From Rhizomys pruinosus (lineage: Eukaryota; Chordata; Mammalia; Rodentia; Spalacidae), in contig VZQC01012403.1 of NCBI GenBank assembly GCA_009823505.1, positions 17,568 through 81,567 on the forward strand: a stretch of DNA of 64,000 nucleotides, given 5' to 3'. The translations under genes and the position numbers were made by a program. The notes below the pieces were generated by a model, which saw nothing but the letters and a program-made list of their open reading frames with translations, ran no database searches and was not told the origin of the DNA. Shown piece by piece: positions 21,171-33,888 of this stretch. The first letter of the stretch is position 1; the number at the start of each line of letters is the position of its first letter.

Positions 21171-23130
21171 TTTAATGGAGTCCTGACAGCCCTGGGGGCC
21201 AGAGAGTGATAATTGAGTTTAGACTAGTGAGGGAGCCAGTTTAAAAAAAAAGATGGAGGGCACCTGAGGTTGTCCTCTGGCCCAAATGCGCACGTGCCCT
21301 TCACTCACTGGGGACCAGCTCCCCGCCGTCATCACTGGGGACCAGCTTCCCACTGTCGTCACCGGGGACCAGCTCCCCACCATCTGGGGTCCCATTCCTA
21401 GCCTGAGACCTGGGGAAGACTGTGCTCTCAGAAGACCTGCTCCCCCTGACCCTGCGTCTGCATCTTTCTGGTCCATCTGTGTGGATCCTCATTCTCTCTT
21501 TTGCTGATGGGCCATTTGCACTGGGATTGTTCCTGTCCTGCAGTTGGTTCCTTGCTTTGCACTGGGTGGACATTCAGCAATTTTAGGCTCTACTTAAGCA
21601 AAAACCAAATTTATTTCTTTATACCCCTTTTAAAGTCCTAATAATTTGATCTCTGATAATCTAAAGCTAGTAAAAGTGCAATCTAGATTTGATCCAGAAA
21701 CCTAAATACAGCAGTTTGAAGATTGTTCTTAACCATACATTTCCAGTTTCCAAGAGTCCATTCCTTTGTCGAGATGAGCCAATTTTTTTTCTTTCTTTCT
21801 TCTAGGAATCTCTATTTTAAAAAGAAAAAGGAAGTTTCCCCCTTCTGGGTGTTTTCTTAGAGAGCATACTCGCTTCTTTAAATGACAAAGCCAGGACGCA
21901 GATGAAGACTAATTCTGCTTCCTGCTCTGTGCACACCTTTCATTCTCAGCTCCAGGCATAATTGTCCGCATCAGTCTTAATTTACTCTGTGAGATCTGGA
22001 CTCCTAACTGAGGGTATTTCATCTGCTCAGATGTGCCAATTAAGTCCACCCAGATAGACCATAAAAAGGCAGATAAGAAAAGTAAAACACTGAGTATCTC
22101 AATTTAGCAAATTAGAATAATCTATAAGGGATTCTTAGCTGTCTGAAATAGAAAACCTATTGCACTACAAAAATGCAAACTATATTAAATACCCAGCTTG
22201 GTGCCTGAATATATTTTTAAAAATCAAATTGTAATTATTGTGCTGCTGTTGTTGAATTTCCTTCATGGAAATTGCAGTAAGTTTGAGTTTGAAGTTTCAC
22301 TGTATTAAAAATGATAGAACTGTATGAAGTGTCATTTTCCCCTTCCAGTCTAAGAACAGATTTAAACTGTGCCAGGCGCAGCAATCTTTCACAGTGTAAA
22401 CACAGGGCAGTAAGGACGGTGGCCATTTGGGAGGGGCGTGCTCATGTCATGACGGTACAGTCCCAGGCTCCTAATGTTTGCAAGTTCCCGTTAATAGGTG
22501 TTTTTGTCCTGTTAGTGGGTTGGTGTAGGCAGTTGCATATATCGATTGTCTGGTGTTAAGTGTGTCTCATGGGATGGTTCAGCTCAGATCATCTGTAGTC
22601 AGAATTGCCAAACTACTTGGAGGAGTCTGGGTGTCTGGTGACTGGTGGGTTGTCACTTACCCTATGCGTTGATAAAGTGGGGAGGAATCACGTTTGTGGA
22701 CAGAAGCAAAGGTATGTTGTCTCTAGAGTTTAGCACTGCCGATTTTTTAAAGACACAGTGAAGGGGTAGGATTTGGTTTGCCCTCCTATAGCTGTTTTTA
22801 TGATGTGGTAGTCATTGACCCTTTGGCTAGGTGTTTAAGGAGTTTAGAAAATACTATGCTGTAACCAAGTGGGGGTAAACTCGGGAGCCTGAGTCTTCCT
22901 CACTAGCTCCAGTGTAATCTTAATCAGCTCCTTCATTCCACTAACTCACCTTCCTGTGGGGAAAAAGGGAGAGTAAATATCTATCTTATTGGATTAAAGG
23001 AGTCAGTCCATGTGAAACCCTTAAGTTAGTGGCTGGTGCAGTGAACACCAGTAAATGTCAGTCATTATTATTTTCTGATTCTAAATGTTAAAATATGCAC
23101 TCATATGTGTAATCTCAAAGCTTGTCCAGG

Positions 23131-23450
23131 AGGCTGGGAAGATGGCTCAGTGAGTAAAAAGCTCTTGCCTCAGAAGCCTGTTGACATAAGTTCAGTTCCC
23201 AGAACTCATGTAAAAAGTCAGATGTGGTGGCACACATCTGTAATTTCAGTACTTCCGCAGCAAGATAGGAGGTAGAGACAGGAGAATCTCCCAGGAAGCT
23301 CATGGGCCTGGTAGCCCAGAGTGTGCTGGTTGCACAGTGGCAGAAACTCTAAGAGAGATCCTGTCTCAGCAAGGTGGAAGTAGAGAACCACCTTCAGAAA
23401 GTTACACTCTGACACCCCCTGACTTCTACCCCCCCCCCAAAAATCCAAAA
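23131..23450 (+). mobile_element. B4-type composite SINE, sense
   Basis: The tRNA/ID-like head GGCTGGGAAGATGGCTCAGTG is followed by a diverged B1-like part (GATGTGGTGGCACACATCTG ... GAGATCCTGTCTCAGCAAGG) and a C-rich end. Confidence 0.8.
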
Positions 23451-23480
23451 TACTACCACCAACAAAAAATTTGTCCAGGG

Positions 23481-23700
23481 GCATTGGAGAGATGGCTCAG
23501 TAGTTAAAACCACTGGCTGCTCTTTCAGAGGAAACTAGCTACCTACATGGCAGCTAAAAACTGTCTATAACTCCAGATCTAGGGGATCCAACACTCTCAT
23601 CTGACCTCCGTGGGCATTGTATGAAACAGGTACAGGCAGTATACACTCATACAGACAATATACTTATGCAGGCAAAATACTCATGCATATAAAATTAAAA
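23481..23700 (+). mobile_element. B2-family SINE, sense, diverged
   Basis: GCATTGGAGAGATGGCTCAG ... AACACTCTCATCTGACCTCC ... an A-rich tail. Confidence 0.8.
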
Positions 23701-24515
23701 CAAAAAGTTTGTCTGGAGGTATCCAGATGCACTTGTGAAGACAGTGAATTACATTAGAGTGGGAAGTCACAAAACTGGAGTCTGAGAGCCATGAGATCCT
23801 GTGTATGAACTGTAAAGGAGGATGGGAGGAGTGCCCTGTCTGTGGGTGACAACACTTCAGAAAAATGCCATAGGAGCTTAACAGCTGTTGCCTGTTCTTG
23901 AGTTCTCATGCCAGAAGCCCAAACTGAGGATAAAGATTCCCTCAAACTAGAAAGATGCTTGGAAAGAGGTTCTGTGAGAACCATGCAGAGCTTATGAAGT
24001 AGCGTGTATGAGATGGCTGTACTCAAGGCTGAAGCACTGTGACAAGGGCTAGTATGCGTACATTACTGGATGTGAGAAACTGAAGTTTTGTTGGTGATAT
24101 GCTCTTTTATTAAGGCCTACTTAGTGATAAAAATAAAGGAATGTAAGTACAGTATGGGAGCCGCTTGGGGAGAAAAAAGAGGTTATTCTCCTTTACATAC
24201 AGTAGAGGGCACTAGACCTCCGTCCAAAAGGGCAGGTACGTCAAGGTTACACTGTGAGTCCTTAGTTCTGCTATCAGGGAGAAGCACCAGATCCTCCCGT
24301 GAGGCTCTTTTGTGGTCTTCCCCTTCGGCTTGATCTCCAGGCCCCTTGCTGTCCTAGATGCATAGGATGGCGTTCCTACCATGTCTTGTGCATCTTGATA
24401 TACTGGTGTATGGGGTGGAGTAGCCAAGCTGTTCCATGCTTGGGAGCCAACTTTGAATCTCACTGGCCCAAGGTTGCAACAAGGATGGTTGTCGTTGTTG
24501 TTTTGCTTATTCTTT

Positions 24516-24655
24516 GATTTTTTTTTTTTTCTTTTTTGAGACCCAGATTGGGCTCAGACTAGCTCCATAACTGAATAGGACCTTGGACTCCCGACCCTCT
24601 TTTCTATACTTTACATGCTGGGATTGTAGACCTGTACTGCCGTGCCTGCTGCAGT
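24516..24655 (-). mobile_element. Old B1-like SINE, antisense
   Basis: Poly-T with CTTTTTTGAGACCCAGATTG, ending in CATGCTGGGATTGTAGACC ... GCCGTGCCTG. Diverged. Confidence 0.65.
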
Positions 24656-26599
24656 GGATGCTGCTGGGCCCTGCTGCAGTACGTGCTTTGCATTTGTTCT
24701 TTGTTATTCATGTTTAAACTGCAGTTAATTAAAATTTCTTGGTTTTATTTTTTGTAAAGGGTCTGTACTACTAATATCAGATGCTATCTCTAATGTGTGT
24801 ATAGTGTCCTTAGTATATTGTGCATACCCTATCGTATTTAGTCCTTGTAACAATCCAATATTTGGCTCATTTTGTGGTCAAGAACACATGCAGCAGTGTT
24901 GACTGGTATTTTCTGAAGGGCAGGCATCTCCCAGTTAAAGACCGACAATGCAGCTCACAGTCTACATCTTGTTTTCACTCAATGATTATCCCATGGGTTC
25001 TGTTAGAGTCCACTACTAGAGTCTGATAGGGATCACAGAGGTAAGAAACACCTCCCATGTGTCTACATATTCACATTGTTTTGCTTATAGCTGTGCCTTT
25101 TACAAGGGTAGCATAAAGGACAAAAATGAAGATGGCATCATCAAAAGCATTATTTCCTTCTTAGATATAAGTGTAGTGTAGGACCAGCAGCTCTCTTCCT
25201 AGTTTCAGAATGTGTTCGTCAGCAGTGGAATATTTTACCCAGCCTTTTCTGTTGGTTCTGGACAGCTTGGGACCAAACTTTGGTTCCTGATTCTTCCCAC
25301 TGGCTAGGGTACATAAACCAGTTTTTTTGCCCAGTGAACCCATTGGAGAATTAGAAAAATGGAGCTCAGGTTTGAAAATGATGAGTTTTTATTTCATAGG
25401 TTTTGTTTTTAATTGTTCAAAGTAGTTTCCCTTCACGTCTTTTTTTTTTTTTTTTTAATAGGGCTCTAAGAATTTCTCTGATTTTGTAGCCAGCTGCCCT
25501 TTTCCATTAGTCATTCCTTGTTGCAGACCTTAATCATGTTATGTAGTAGACAAAGCAAACATGGGGCCTTAGGAGTCAGGCGGGTAGGAGTGAAAGCAAC
25601 AAGTCCTGGTCTGGACGTGAGGTGAGCAGGGTGCTCCAAGAAGCCTTTCAGGGTCAGACCATTTTCCTTTAGACCTTCTTCAAACCATGTTTCTCTGCCT
25701 TACTGGCTTATTTCTAATTCTGAGTTGTTGAGCCTCTGATGTGAGGGAGACATTGTCCTCAGATGGCTCCCAGTCTAATGGGAGACACATGAGGATCTCA
25801 CTATATGCCAGCACTCTGTAGAGGAGACCCAAGGATGCCTAGCATGTCACAGGGTGAGGACAGTACCTGGTAGACAGGATGTCTAATTCTGCCTGGTCAG
25901 AGAATGCTTTCTTCTAGGAAAGTGGACCGGGTATCTGAAGCATCTGCCGGCTGCGAGGATGAGCACGATGGAGGACAGAGGCTGCATGAGCAGAGTCCAG
26001 GCCACATACAGGATGAGCACAATGCAGCAGTGCCCTTGGGATTCTAGAAATTCTAAAATGACTGAACTATAAATGGTAGTACCTAGCTTACAGGTGTTTT
26101 CTTAGGGTTCCATTGATAAGACCCCCTAGTGGCTTACATGAATGGTGTAGTTCAGTTGTTATGCTGGGTCTGAGTTGTTTCTTACTGCAGCATCAGCCCC
26201 TGTCCTCAGCCTGGGCCAGGCTCCCATTCCTATGAGTGCATAGGGAAGCCAGGGAGTATTTCTGTGCCTGGATGTGATCAGAATTTAAATTTGTTACTGA
26301 CTCCCGTCTGGTGGAATCAGCAGCAGGCTGAGCATGGCAGTCATAAGGAGTTAGAAGCCCTGCCAGGAAACACCAGGCCCACTCACTTTATGCGGCTGCA
26401 GCTGTGACTGTTATGTGTGGATTTTTTAAAATGAGAGGGTGGAGAATATGAAAAAGTTATCCGCCCAATTTTAAGTAATTCTCTACCTGCCTTTTGTTAC
26501 TATCATATACACGTTAACCATAATTCATGACAGTTTATAAATTTATGGCCAAGTTTTTATTTATTTCTATATTTGGTGCTGGGGATTGAATTCAGGGCC

Positions 26600-26926
26600 T
26601 TGGGCATTCTAAGCCTGTATTCCTCTGCTTGGGCGTCTGCTCTGAGGGAGCCATCCTGCTGGTCTCTGTCCAATGGGAAGTGGGTATATCTTGTTCCTGG
26701 TTCCTTCCTGTCTTTTTGTACCCTGCTTCCTGGCTGTGGTCACCATGAGATAAGCAGCTTTGCTCCCCCTCCCGCTCCCTGCCATGACGTCCCAGTCCCT
26801 GCCATGACGTACCTGGAAACAATGGGGCGAAGTGACCATGAAACACAATTTATAAAACCACAAGCCAAAATAAATCTTTCCTTTTTAAAGTTGTATTTTG
26901 ACACAATGACAGAAAGGTGACTAACA
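26600..26926 (+). mobile_element. MaLR-type LTR (ORR1/MT-like), sense
   Basis: The 3' half contains GAAACACAATTTATAAAACC, the polyadenylation signal AATAAA in CCAAAATAAATCTTTCC, and the terminus GGTGACTAACA, a typical MaLR LTR ending. A 19-bp internal duplication (CCCTGCCATGACGT twice, 26777-26815) is present. The 5' boundary is uncertain, and a short B4-like piece at 26570-26615 precedes it. Confidence 0.65.
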
Positions 26927-27137
26927 TGGCTGAAAATGTAGCAGGACTTGATTCTAAGCAGCCAGCATCCAGGCAGTGTGGGCTACTTCTGTCTTTTTCT
27001 ACTCAGCGTATTCACAGTACAATTACCCGTTTTCTGAGCACTGGCTAGACAGTTTGCTCAGCCTGCCAGGCTGTAGGACAAGCTGGATCTGAGATGTTAT
27101 TCTAAAGGGGCACCTTAAAAAAACCCCCAAAACTCTT

Positions 27138-27300
27138 GGGCCGGTGAAATGGCTCAGTGAGTAAAAGAAGCCTATTGCCTCGAGTGTGGTCCTGGAAGGA
27201 GACAACGGAATTTGAGAGCTTGTCCACTAGCCTTCCTGTGCACACCATGATACATGCATACCTCCACTTACACACATGCAGACTAAATCAGTCAATCAAA
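27138..27300 (+). mobile_element. B4-like SINE fragment, sense
   Basis: GGGCCGGTGAAATGGCTCAG head, then diverged body with ACACATGCAGACTAAATCAG. Weak similarity. Confidence 0.5.
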
Positions 27301-28894
27301 TTATTTCTAGGGTGGAGAATGTCGCTGTTTCTGTACTTTGCCTCTTTGGTTTACTTTCTCTTATTTGTTTTGCTGTTGTAGTGCCGGGGCTGAATCCAGG
27401 CCCACATACATCCTAGGCAAGTACCTGAACTCTGAGCTAGATCTTTCTGTGTTTGGGTGACGTAGCTCTCTTCCCTTTCTTGGGTGTGCTAGGTTTCCTT
27501 GTGGGCACACCTCAAATGGTCAGCCCCAAGCCACACAAGGAAGCACTACTGTGTGTATAGCAGACTCTTAGCCTGAGCCACATGTGCATGCGGTTGTATT
27601 TTCTGTCTTTGAGAAGTGTATAGCATTCTGCTGGGGTGATTTGTCTTCACAGTGGCGCAGGAGCTTGCTGACTGTAATGATTTATCCTACCACCTTTTCT
27701 CATTCTTTGGCCAAATGGAATAAATGTTCAGCTCTTTCATCTTTCTTTATGAAGCAGAAAGCACTGGGTTGTAATCATTTCTGTGGTGGGTTATGTGGTT
27801 TCCTAGGTGCTGAGTTCTGTGGTAACATGATGTCTGCATATTTTAGGAGAGAGGAAGAAGGCAAGAGAAGAAGATGAAATCTTGTCAATGTAAAATGATG
27901 TGGTGGGAAATGTAACACCCGTAAAATTTAATGGTAAAGGGTAAGGAAGTAGCCATCATCTAAGAATGAAATTTAATATGTGACACTTGGCATGGAAAGT
28001 ATTTAATGATCTTGTGCCAAATGATAAGGCCAGGGATTTCTGGTGTTTTTATTTCTCTTCTTGCAAAATTATTGTAGAAAAATTTCCAAATGAAGTCTTG
28101 TTAAGTACCTGTCACAGTTTTTGTGTAGTTTCACTTTATTCACAAAATTTGCTGAACATAAATATTCTTTGTTATACAGATATTTGGTGCTGAGTTCCGA
28201 AACGAAGGGTTTGGGTACCGAGGATTGTCTCATTATCTGAAACTGTTTGCTAAATTCAGAGACTAAGCAGCATAGATTCAGAATGTGCACCAGGATTGTT
28301 CTTACACCTTTCTAGTTTCAGTGTTCTGATATCCCAGTATGCCATGCTTTCTCAGCTTTGACGCTATTGACATGTAACACTAGGTAACTTTTCATTGGGA
28401 GAAGGGGCTGTCCTGAATGTGCCACTGAGATTGGTACTTTTGTCCCTGTTGAGAACTACTGCAGTTACCATTAGACTAAACTCGGTTTGTAAATAACACG
28501 AAACTTGGAAGAATGGCAGATTGTTCTAACCATGTAGAGATACTCACTTCATCAATTGTGTGGACATAATTTTTAAGGAAGGAAAATGCTAATAAAAAAG
28601 AGGAAGAGATTATCTTTAGAAGTCAAACACAAAGGACATTTAAGTTTTTCAAGTAAAGAAGTATCGCATATTAAACCTTATGGTTATGTGAAAGCTATTT
28701 CCCTAGCTTGGCTATATAGTGCCTCCTCTGTTTGCAGCTATTCTTTGGAGATTACCAATAGAACTTGGTTAATCTTATTTCTCTAAGTTCTTACCAGACT
28801 ACAGAACAATTCCAGATTACCAAGTACTATTTTCTTATTGATTACAAGTAAGTATCACTTATTTTGAAGAGTTGAACTTTTTAATTAGGTAAGA

Positions 28895-29092
28895 GTTTTA
28901 ATTTTATTTATTATTTTTATTTTATGTGTATGAATGTATTGCCTTCATGTATGCAAGTGCAGTACCAGTACCAGCAGAGGTCAGAAGAGGGTGTTAGATC
29001 ACCTGGAACTGGAGTTATGGATGGTTGTTAGCTGCCATGTGGGTGTTGGGAGCTGAACCTTGGTCTTCTGCTGACCATTCCATCCAGTCCTG
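28895..29092 (-). mobile_element. B2-family SINE, antisense
   Basis: TTTTATTTATTATTTTTATT ... AGAAGAGGGTGTTAGATCAC ... GCTGCCATGTGGGTGTTGGG ... CATTCCATCCAGTCC. Confidence 0.85.
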
Positions 29093-29106
29093 TAATTTGT
29101 GTGTGC

Positions 29107-29356
29107 ATTTTTTTTTAATTTTTATTTATTTTTCTCTGTGTGTATGAATGGACTGTCTGCATGCAGGTCTGTGCACTCGTGTCTTGCAATGCCGCGGAGG
29201 TCAGAAGAGGGTATCGGATTCCCTTGGAACTGGAGTTCTCCTGGAGTTGGAGTTTCAAACAGTTCTCAACAGCCATGTGGGTGCTGGAGATCGAACCTGG
29301 GTCCTCTGCAAGAGCAGTTGGCACTCTTAACCTCTAGGCCATCTCTCCAGCCCCTG
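29107..29356 (-). mobile_element. B2 SINE, antisense, with duplicated block
   Basis: A complete antisense B2 ending CTCTAGGCCATCTCTCCAGC. It carries the extra CTCCTGGAGTTGGAGTT block. Confidence 0.93.
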
Positions 29357-29394
29357 TGTGCATTTGTACTGTGTGTGTATGTGTGCATGTGCAC

Positions 29395-29588
29395 ACACAT
29401 GCATGCTCATGCTTGAGTTCATGCATGCTACATATGCAGGAGCCTTTTGATGCCAAAAGAAGGCATTAGATCCCCTGGACCTAGAGGTATAGATGGTTGT
29501 GGACTGCTATTTGGGTGCTGGGAACCAAATCTAAGTCCTCTGCAAGAGCAATAAGCACTTTTAACCATTGAGCCATCTCTCCAGCCTC
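29395..29588 (-). mobile_element. B2-family SINE, antisense, diverged
   Basis: AGAAGGCATTAGATCCCCTG ... TTGAGCCATCTCTCCAGCC; preceded by a GT-rich tract at 29355-29400. Confidence 0.8.
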
Positions 29589-29741
29589 TAGGCAAGAGTT
29601 TTACAGAAGATGTGCTTTACTGTTACCAGCAGCTTCCTGGATGGAGTTGCCCATGACTCTTGCCTTTGGCCTCCATGTCGCTTTTTGTGATGGGTTCTCA
29701 ATAGCATGCTGTGTCTGCAGTCAGCAGTGTGTGCTTTAAAA

Positions 29742-29968
29742 AAAATTAAAATTTTTAATTTTTATTTTACGTGTATGAATGTATTGCGTACAGGTGTGTA
29801 AGTGCACCTGTGTCATGCAGTGCCCACATAGGTAAGAAGAAGGTGTTGGATTTCCCTGGAACTGGAGTTACAGATGGTTGTTAGCTGCCATGTGGGTGCT
29901 GGGAGTTGAACCTAGGTCCTCTGCAAGAGCAGCCATTTCACTTAACCACTGAGCCATCTCTCTAGCCC
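29742..29968 (-). mobile_element. B2-family SINE, antisense
   Basis: TTTTTATTTTACGTGTATGA ... ACTGAGCCATCTCTCTAGCCC. Confidence 0.88.
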
Positions 29969-30389
29969 TAATGCGTGCTGTCCTATTCTTTAATTTTCTC
30001 TGTATCTATATATGTTGCTGGTCTACAAGCTTTGTAGTTTGAGGCATTTATCAGTATTACTGCTTTATTCCATTTATTCCATTCCTACCACCATACATTA
30101 TTTAGAATGTCACTTGTATGCTTGCTGAGGAAAAGTTACTCTTTTATCTTGAAAATAGTAGCATCCACAGTTATTTATTTTGGTAACCTTTTTGCTCACA
30201 ACTTCAGAGTTCATTATAGTTATATGAATGTAAAATTAGTCTGGTTAGATAGTTTCATCCTCTATACAAACCATGGTATGTTGCAAGATTTGTATGATTC
30301 ACACAGCTGTCACTGTTCTATCAAGCAAAGATGGCATCATGCTTCTGAAATACAAATGTTCATCATTCTTCTATTTAAAAATCCTATTA

Positions 30390-30570
30390 CGCCGGGAGTG
30401 GTGGACACACCTTTAATCCTAGCACTTGGGAGGCAGAGGCAGGCGGATCTTTGTGAGTTCAAGGTCAGCCTGGTTTACAGAGCGAATTCCAGGACAGCTA
30501 GGGCTACAGGGAGACCCTGTCTCGAAAAGACAAAAAAAAAAAAAAAAAAAAAAAGAAAAGAAAGAAAGAA
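30390..30570 (+). mobile_element. B1 SINE, sense
   Basis: GCCGGGAGTGGTGGACACACC ... CAGGGAGACCCTGTCTCGAA followed by a poly-A/(AAAG) tail. Confidence 0.95.
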
Positions 30571-30637
30571 AATCCTATTACTAATTTCTTAACTTAGGTT
30601 TCATCCAATTAACACATTCATTTAAAATATTATTGCT

Positions 30638-30798
30638 ATACTTACTGGCAGGGGAGATCCCATGATCACGAAGGTGGTTTTCCCAGGGCGAGGCTCATCC
30701 ATTGCACCCTGGATGTGCTGACCCCTGTGATTTCCCCAAATGTGGGAAACTCGACTGCATAATTTGTGGTAGTGGGGGACTGCATTCGCGCTCTCACC
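30638..30798 (+). pseudogene. U1 snRNA retropseudogene
   Basis: The 161-nt sequence follows U1 snRNA along its whole length: stem-loop I region GGCAGGGGAGATCCCATGAT, GGTGGTTTTCCCAGGGCGAG, the Sm-site region CATAATTTGTGGTAG and the 3' stem CTGCATTCGCGCT. The 5' end reads ATACTTAC-TGGCAG, lacking one C of the splice-site-recognition region, and the 3' end is altered. It is flanked by the 14-bp direct repeat AAAATATTATTGCT (30624-30637 and 30804-30817) at a TT|AAAA site and has an A-run at the 3' end. This marks insertion by the L1 machinery. A snRNA promoter would therefore not be expected. Confidence 0.95.
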
Positions 30799-31280
30799 TT
30801 AAAAAAATATTATTGCTGATCATCTGATAAAGCAGTTTTGAACAAAAATTGGCTTTCTTTTCAAAACACTATGTTGTTTTTTGCTTGTGACTTTCATCTT
30901 TAGCACAGATATACTAATTCTAAATCAAATATGGACTTTTTTATTACTGTATTATCATTTTGGAAAGAGTTATATTGAAAAACTTGAGTGTTTTCTAGGA
31001 CTGAGTTCATATATCTTTGGAGCTAGTAGAGAAATTTCCCCCTAGGGTATGCTGAAGAGGAGTAAGTGGTTTTGATAATGAAATGACAAATACAGGAATA
31101 TTTCTGGAGTAGTTGTTCTAATTAAAGCAAGGATTGACTTTAGGTAGGAAGAGAGAATTGGGTTTTTTGAGTCTGCTTGGGTAATGATCAAGAACCCCTG
31201 AAACACCATTCTGATTTGCCCATTTTTCCAGGTTATAATGTAGAGCTATCTTTTTTTCCTCTGTCTTATAATCCGAATAA

Positions 31281-31493
<213 letters not shown>

Positions 31494-32452
31494 TAACATT
31501 TTAGAAATTACACAGTAGTTACCTGTGGGCCCATAAGGTACTTGCAGCAATTTATTGCAAATACAGACACTGTTAAATGAAATTTTAGCCACATGCTGTT
31601 CATTAAAATTAGATGATAATAAATTGACTAAGGTGTGCACTGGGTATGTTTGTAAACTGATGAATCTATGGACTTGTCTCAGCAGACTAAAAGCAACACA
31701 TTTAAAAGCCTCTGCATCAAATTATGTTTTTGTTCTTAATAATTTTAAAGGCTCAAGCCTCTGATTTCTTAAATCAGATTAATGTATTAATAAGACTTGT
31801 ATATTAAAATCAATATCAGGAGTTATCTATTTAAATCAAACCGTAGAGAGGTTTTTTGTTTTTGTTTTTTCTTCTACATGGAAATAGAAACTGTTGGTTC
31901 TTTTCTGAGGATCTTCTATCATACCTAAGGGCATAATATTTTTTGAGCTGACCAAATGTGCATCTAAATATTTTATGTAGATGCCATTCTACATAATGTT
32001 AAAAGAGAAGACAAAGGCAACACCTCAAGGATAAGTTGCTGTTGGAAGCTGACTTAAGTTCTGTTTGTGAAGTGCTCCAGTGCTTTAGATGACCAGATGC
32101 TACCTTGAGAGATGTGTGCTGGGTTTGCACTACTGGGCAGGTCTTCTGTGGTGTATAAATACTGTGGAACATTTTCACTCTCCTCACTCCCGGGATTTAC
32201 TTAACAAGTTGCTTTAGGAAGGCTTCTTAGCTTTGTATAGGAAGTTAAACCATTAAATAGCTTCTTTCTTTTTTGTATCATCAATTCATAGTTCAGAGCA
32301 GGATGCAAATCATTTGTGAGATTATTAAATTTAATATCCTTTATAGATTCAGCTGTCATCAGTGCTCTAAACTTAAGGAAGATACCTACTTAAAAATAGC
32401 ATGCTCTTTGCATTTCCTCTCAAAGAGCTTATATATATCTTATATATATATG

Positions 32453-32625
32453 TATACATACATATAATATGTACACCTATATAAATATATGTGTGCTCAT
32501 ATATATATATATAAGCTTATATACATAAGCTCTGTAAGCTCTCTCTCCATATATATAAGCTCTATAAGCTTATATATATGAGCACACACATATTTATATA
32601 GGTGTACATATTGTATGTATGTATA
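32453..32625. repeat. AT-rich near-perfect inverted repeat (palindrome)
   Basis: The left arm 32453-32507 and right arm 32571-32625 are 55 bp each and reverse-complementary with about 2 mismatches, sharing segments such as ATATGTACACCTATATAAAT and GTGTGCTCATATATA. The 63-bp spacer itself holds repeated, partly self-complementary TAAGCTC/AAGCTTAT motifs. Fold-back or cruciform formation is expected. Confidence 0.92.
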
Positions 32626-32730
32626 CATGTATATTTTGTTTTTATAGTACTGAGTATTGTACTGTACCATTGAGCTACATCACCAAGCAAGATCAAGATC
32701 TACAAATGATGCCTGCCTGACTGCCTGCTT

Positions 32731-32831
32731 GTCATCTATCTGTCTGTCTATCATCTATCTATCATCTATCTATCTATCTAACTAATCTATCCATCCATCC
32801 ATCCATCCATCCATCCATCCATCCATCCATT
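32731..32831 (+). repeat. (TCTA)n/(TCCA)n compound microsatellite
   Basis: GTCTGTCTATC, CATCTATCTATC runs followed by about ten CATC units. Confidence 0.95.
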
Positions 32832-33376
32832 GTTCTAGGGATGAAGTCAAGGCTTTGTTCATGCTACCAAGTGCTCTATTACGCAGCTCCCTCTTCCAAG
32901 TTCTTTATTATAGTTTTAATTTCTCTTTGAATTAGAAAAGATGGGGAGCTAAAGAGTAGTTATTTTATCTCATTAAACACATTGTGAAGCTTAGTCCTAA
33001 CAGTGTGACTTGACATGACTGGAGTAGTCTGACTAGGTAGAGGAAGAACAACAAAAATCTAAATCTCTAGTGATTTCTGCTGAGAAGTCAGTTCCTAGCC
33101 TGGAAAGGTGACTGTTTCATCCGTTCCTTTTCCCTAATGAAAATGAACTGTTCCAAGGTTAAATAAAGACCACGTTTATTGGCAACTCTTTTTATTTTCC
33201 CCTAAAGTATTGTTTATTAAGGAATAAGTAAAATACCATCAGTGTTGAAATACCCAAATTGTAGATGAAGATGATTTAACAGAGGCAGGTTCTTTTGCAT
33301 GTGTGAATGAGTTGGTAAATGTCCTTATCAGTCAAGTTGAATGTACAGTTTTGTATGAGTGTCAGATCTTTTCCTT

Positions 33377-33590
33377 AAAAATTTTATTTTTATGTGTATG
33401 AGTGTTTTGCCTGCATGTAAGTAAGTGCACCTATCCCCATGGACGTCAGAAGAGGGCATCAAATCCCCTGGAACTGGAGAACTGGAGTTATGAATGGCTG
33501 TTTGCCATCCAGTAGGTACTGGAAATCAAACCTGGGTCCTCTGCAAGAGCAGCCGGTGTTCTTAACCACTGAACCATCTCTCCAGCTCCC
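33377..33590 (-). mobile_element. B2-family SINE, antisense
   Basis: AAAATTTTATTTTTATGTGT ... CACTGAACCATCTCTCCAGC. Confidence 0.88.
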
Positions 33591-33729
33591 AGTGTCAGAT
33601 CTTTTAGAAAAGAAGTTCACACCTAATTGAAGCAAACTTTGTTTTACTAAGTATGTATAGGAGTCAGGATATGCTATTAACATTATTATGGTTAATATAA
33701 GCACATAAAGTTTATTTGTGGGTTTTGGT

Positions 33730-33888
33730 TTTTTGGGTTTTTTTTTTTGGTGTTTTTGAGACAAAGTCTCCCTGTAGCTCTAGCTGGAACTCCCTTTGTA
33801 GACCAGGCTGGCCTTGAACTCACAGAGATCCACCTGCCTCTGCCTACCGAGTGCTGGGATTAGAGGAGTGCGCCACCACACCCAGGTA
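33730..33888 (-). mobile_element. B1 SINE, antisense
   Basis: Poly-T, TTTTTGAGACAAAGTCTCCC ... GTGCGCCACCACACCCAGG. Confidence 0.92.

Noticed and set aside
30638..30798. Functional U1 snRNA gene
   Set aside because: Target duplications and the 3' A-run show retroposition, the 5' recognition sequence lacks a base, and no snRNA promoter elements were recognised upstream.
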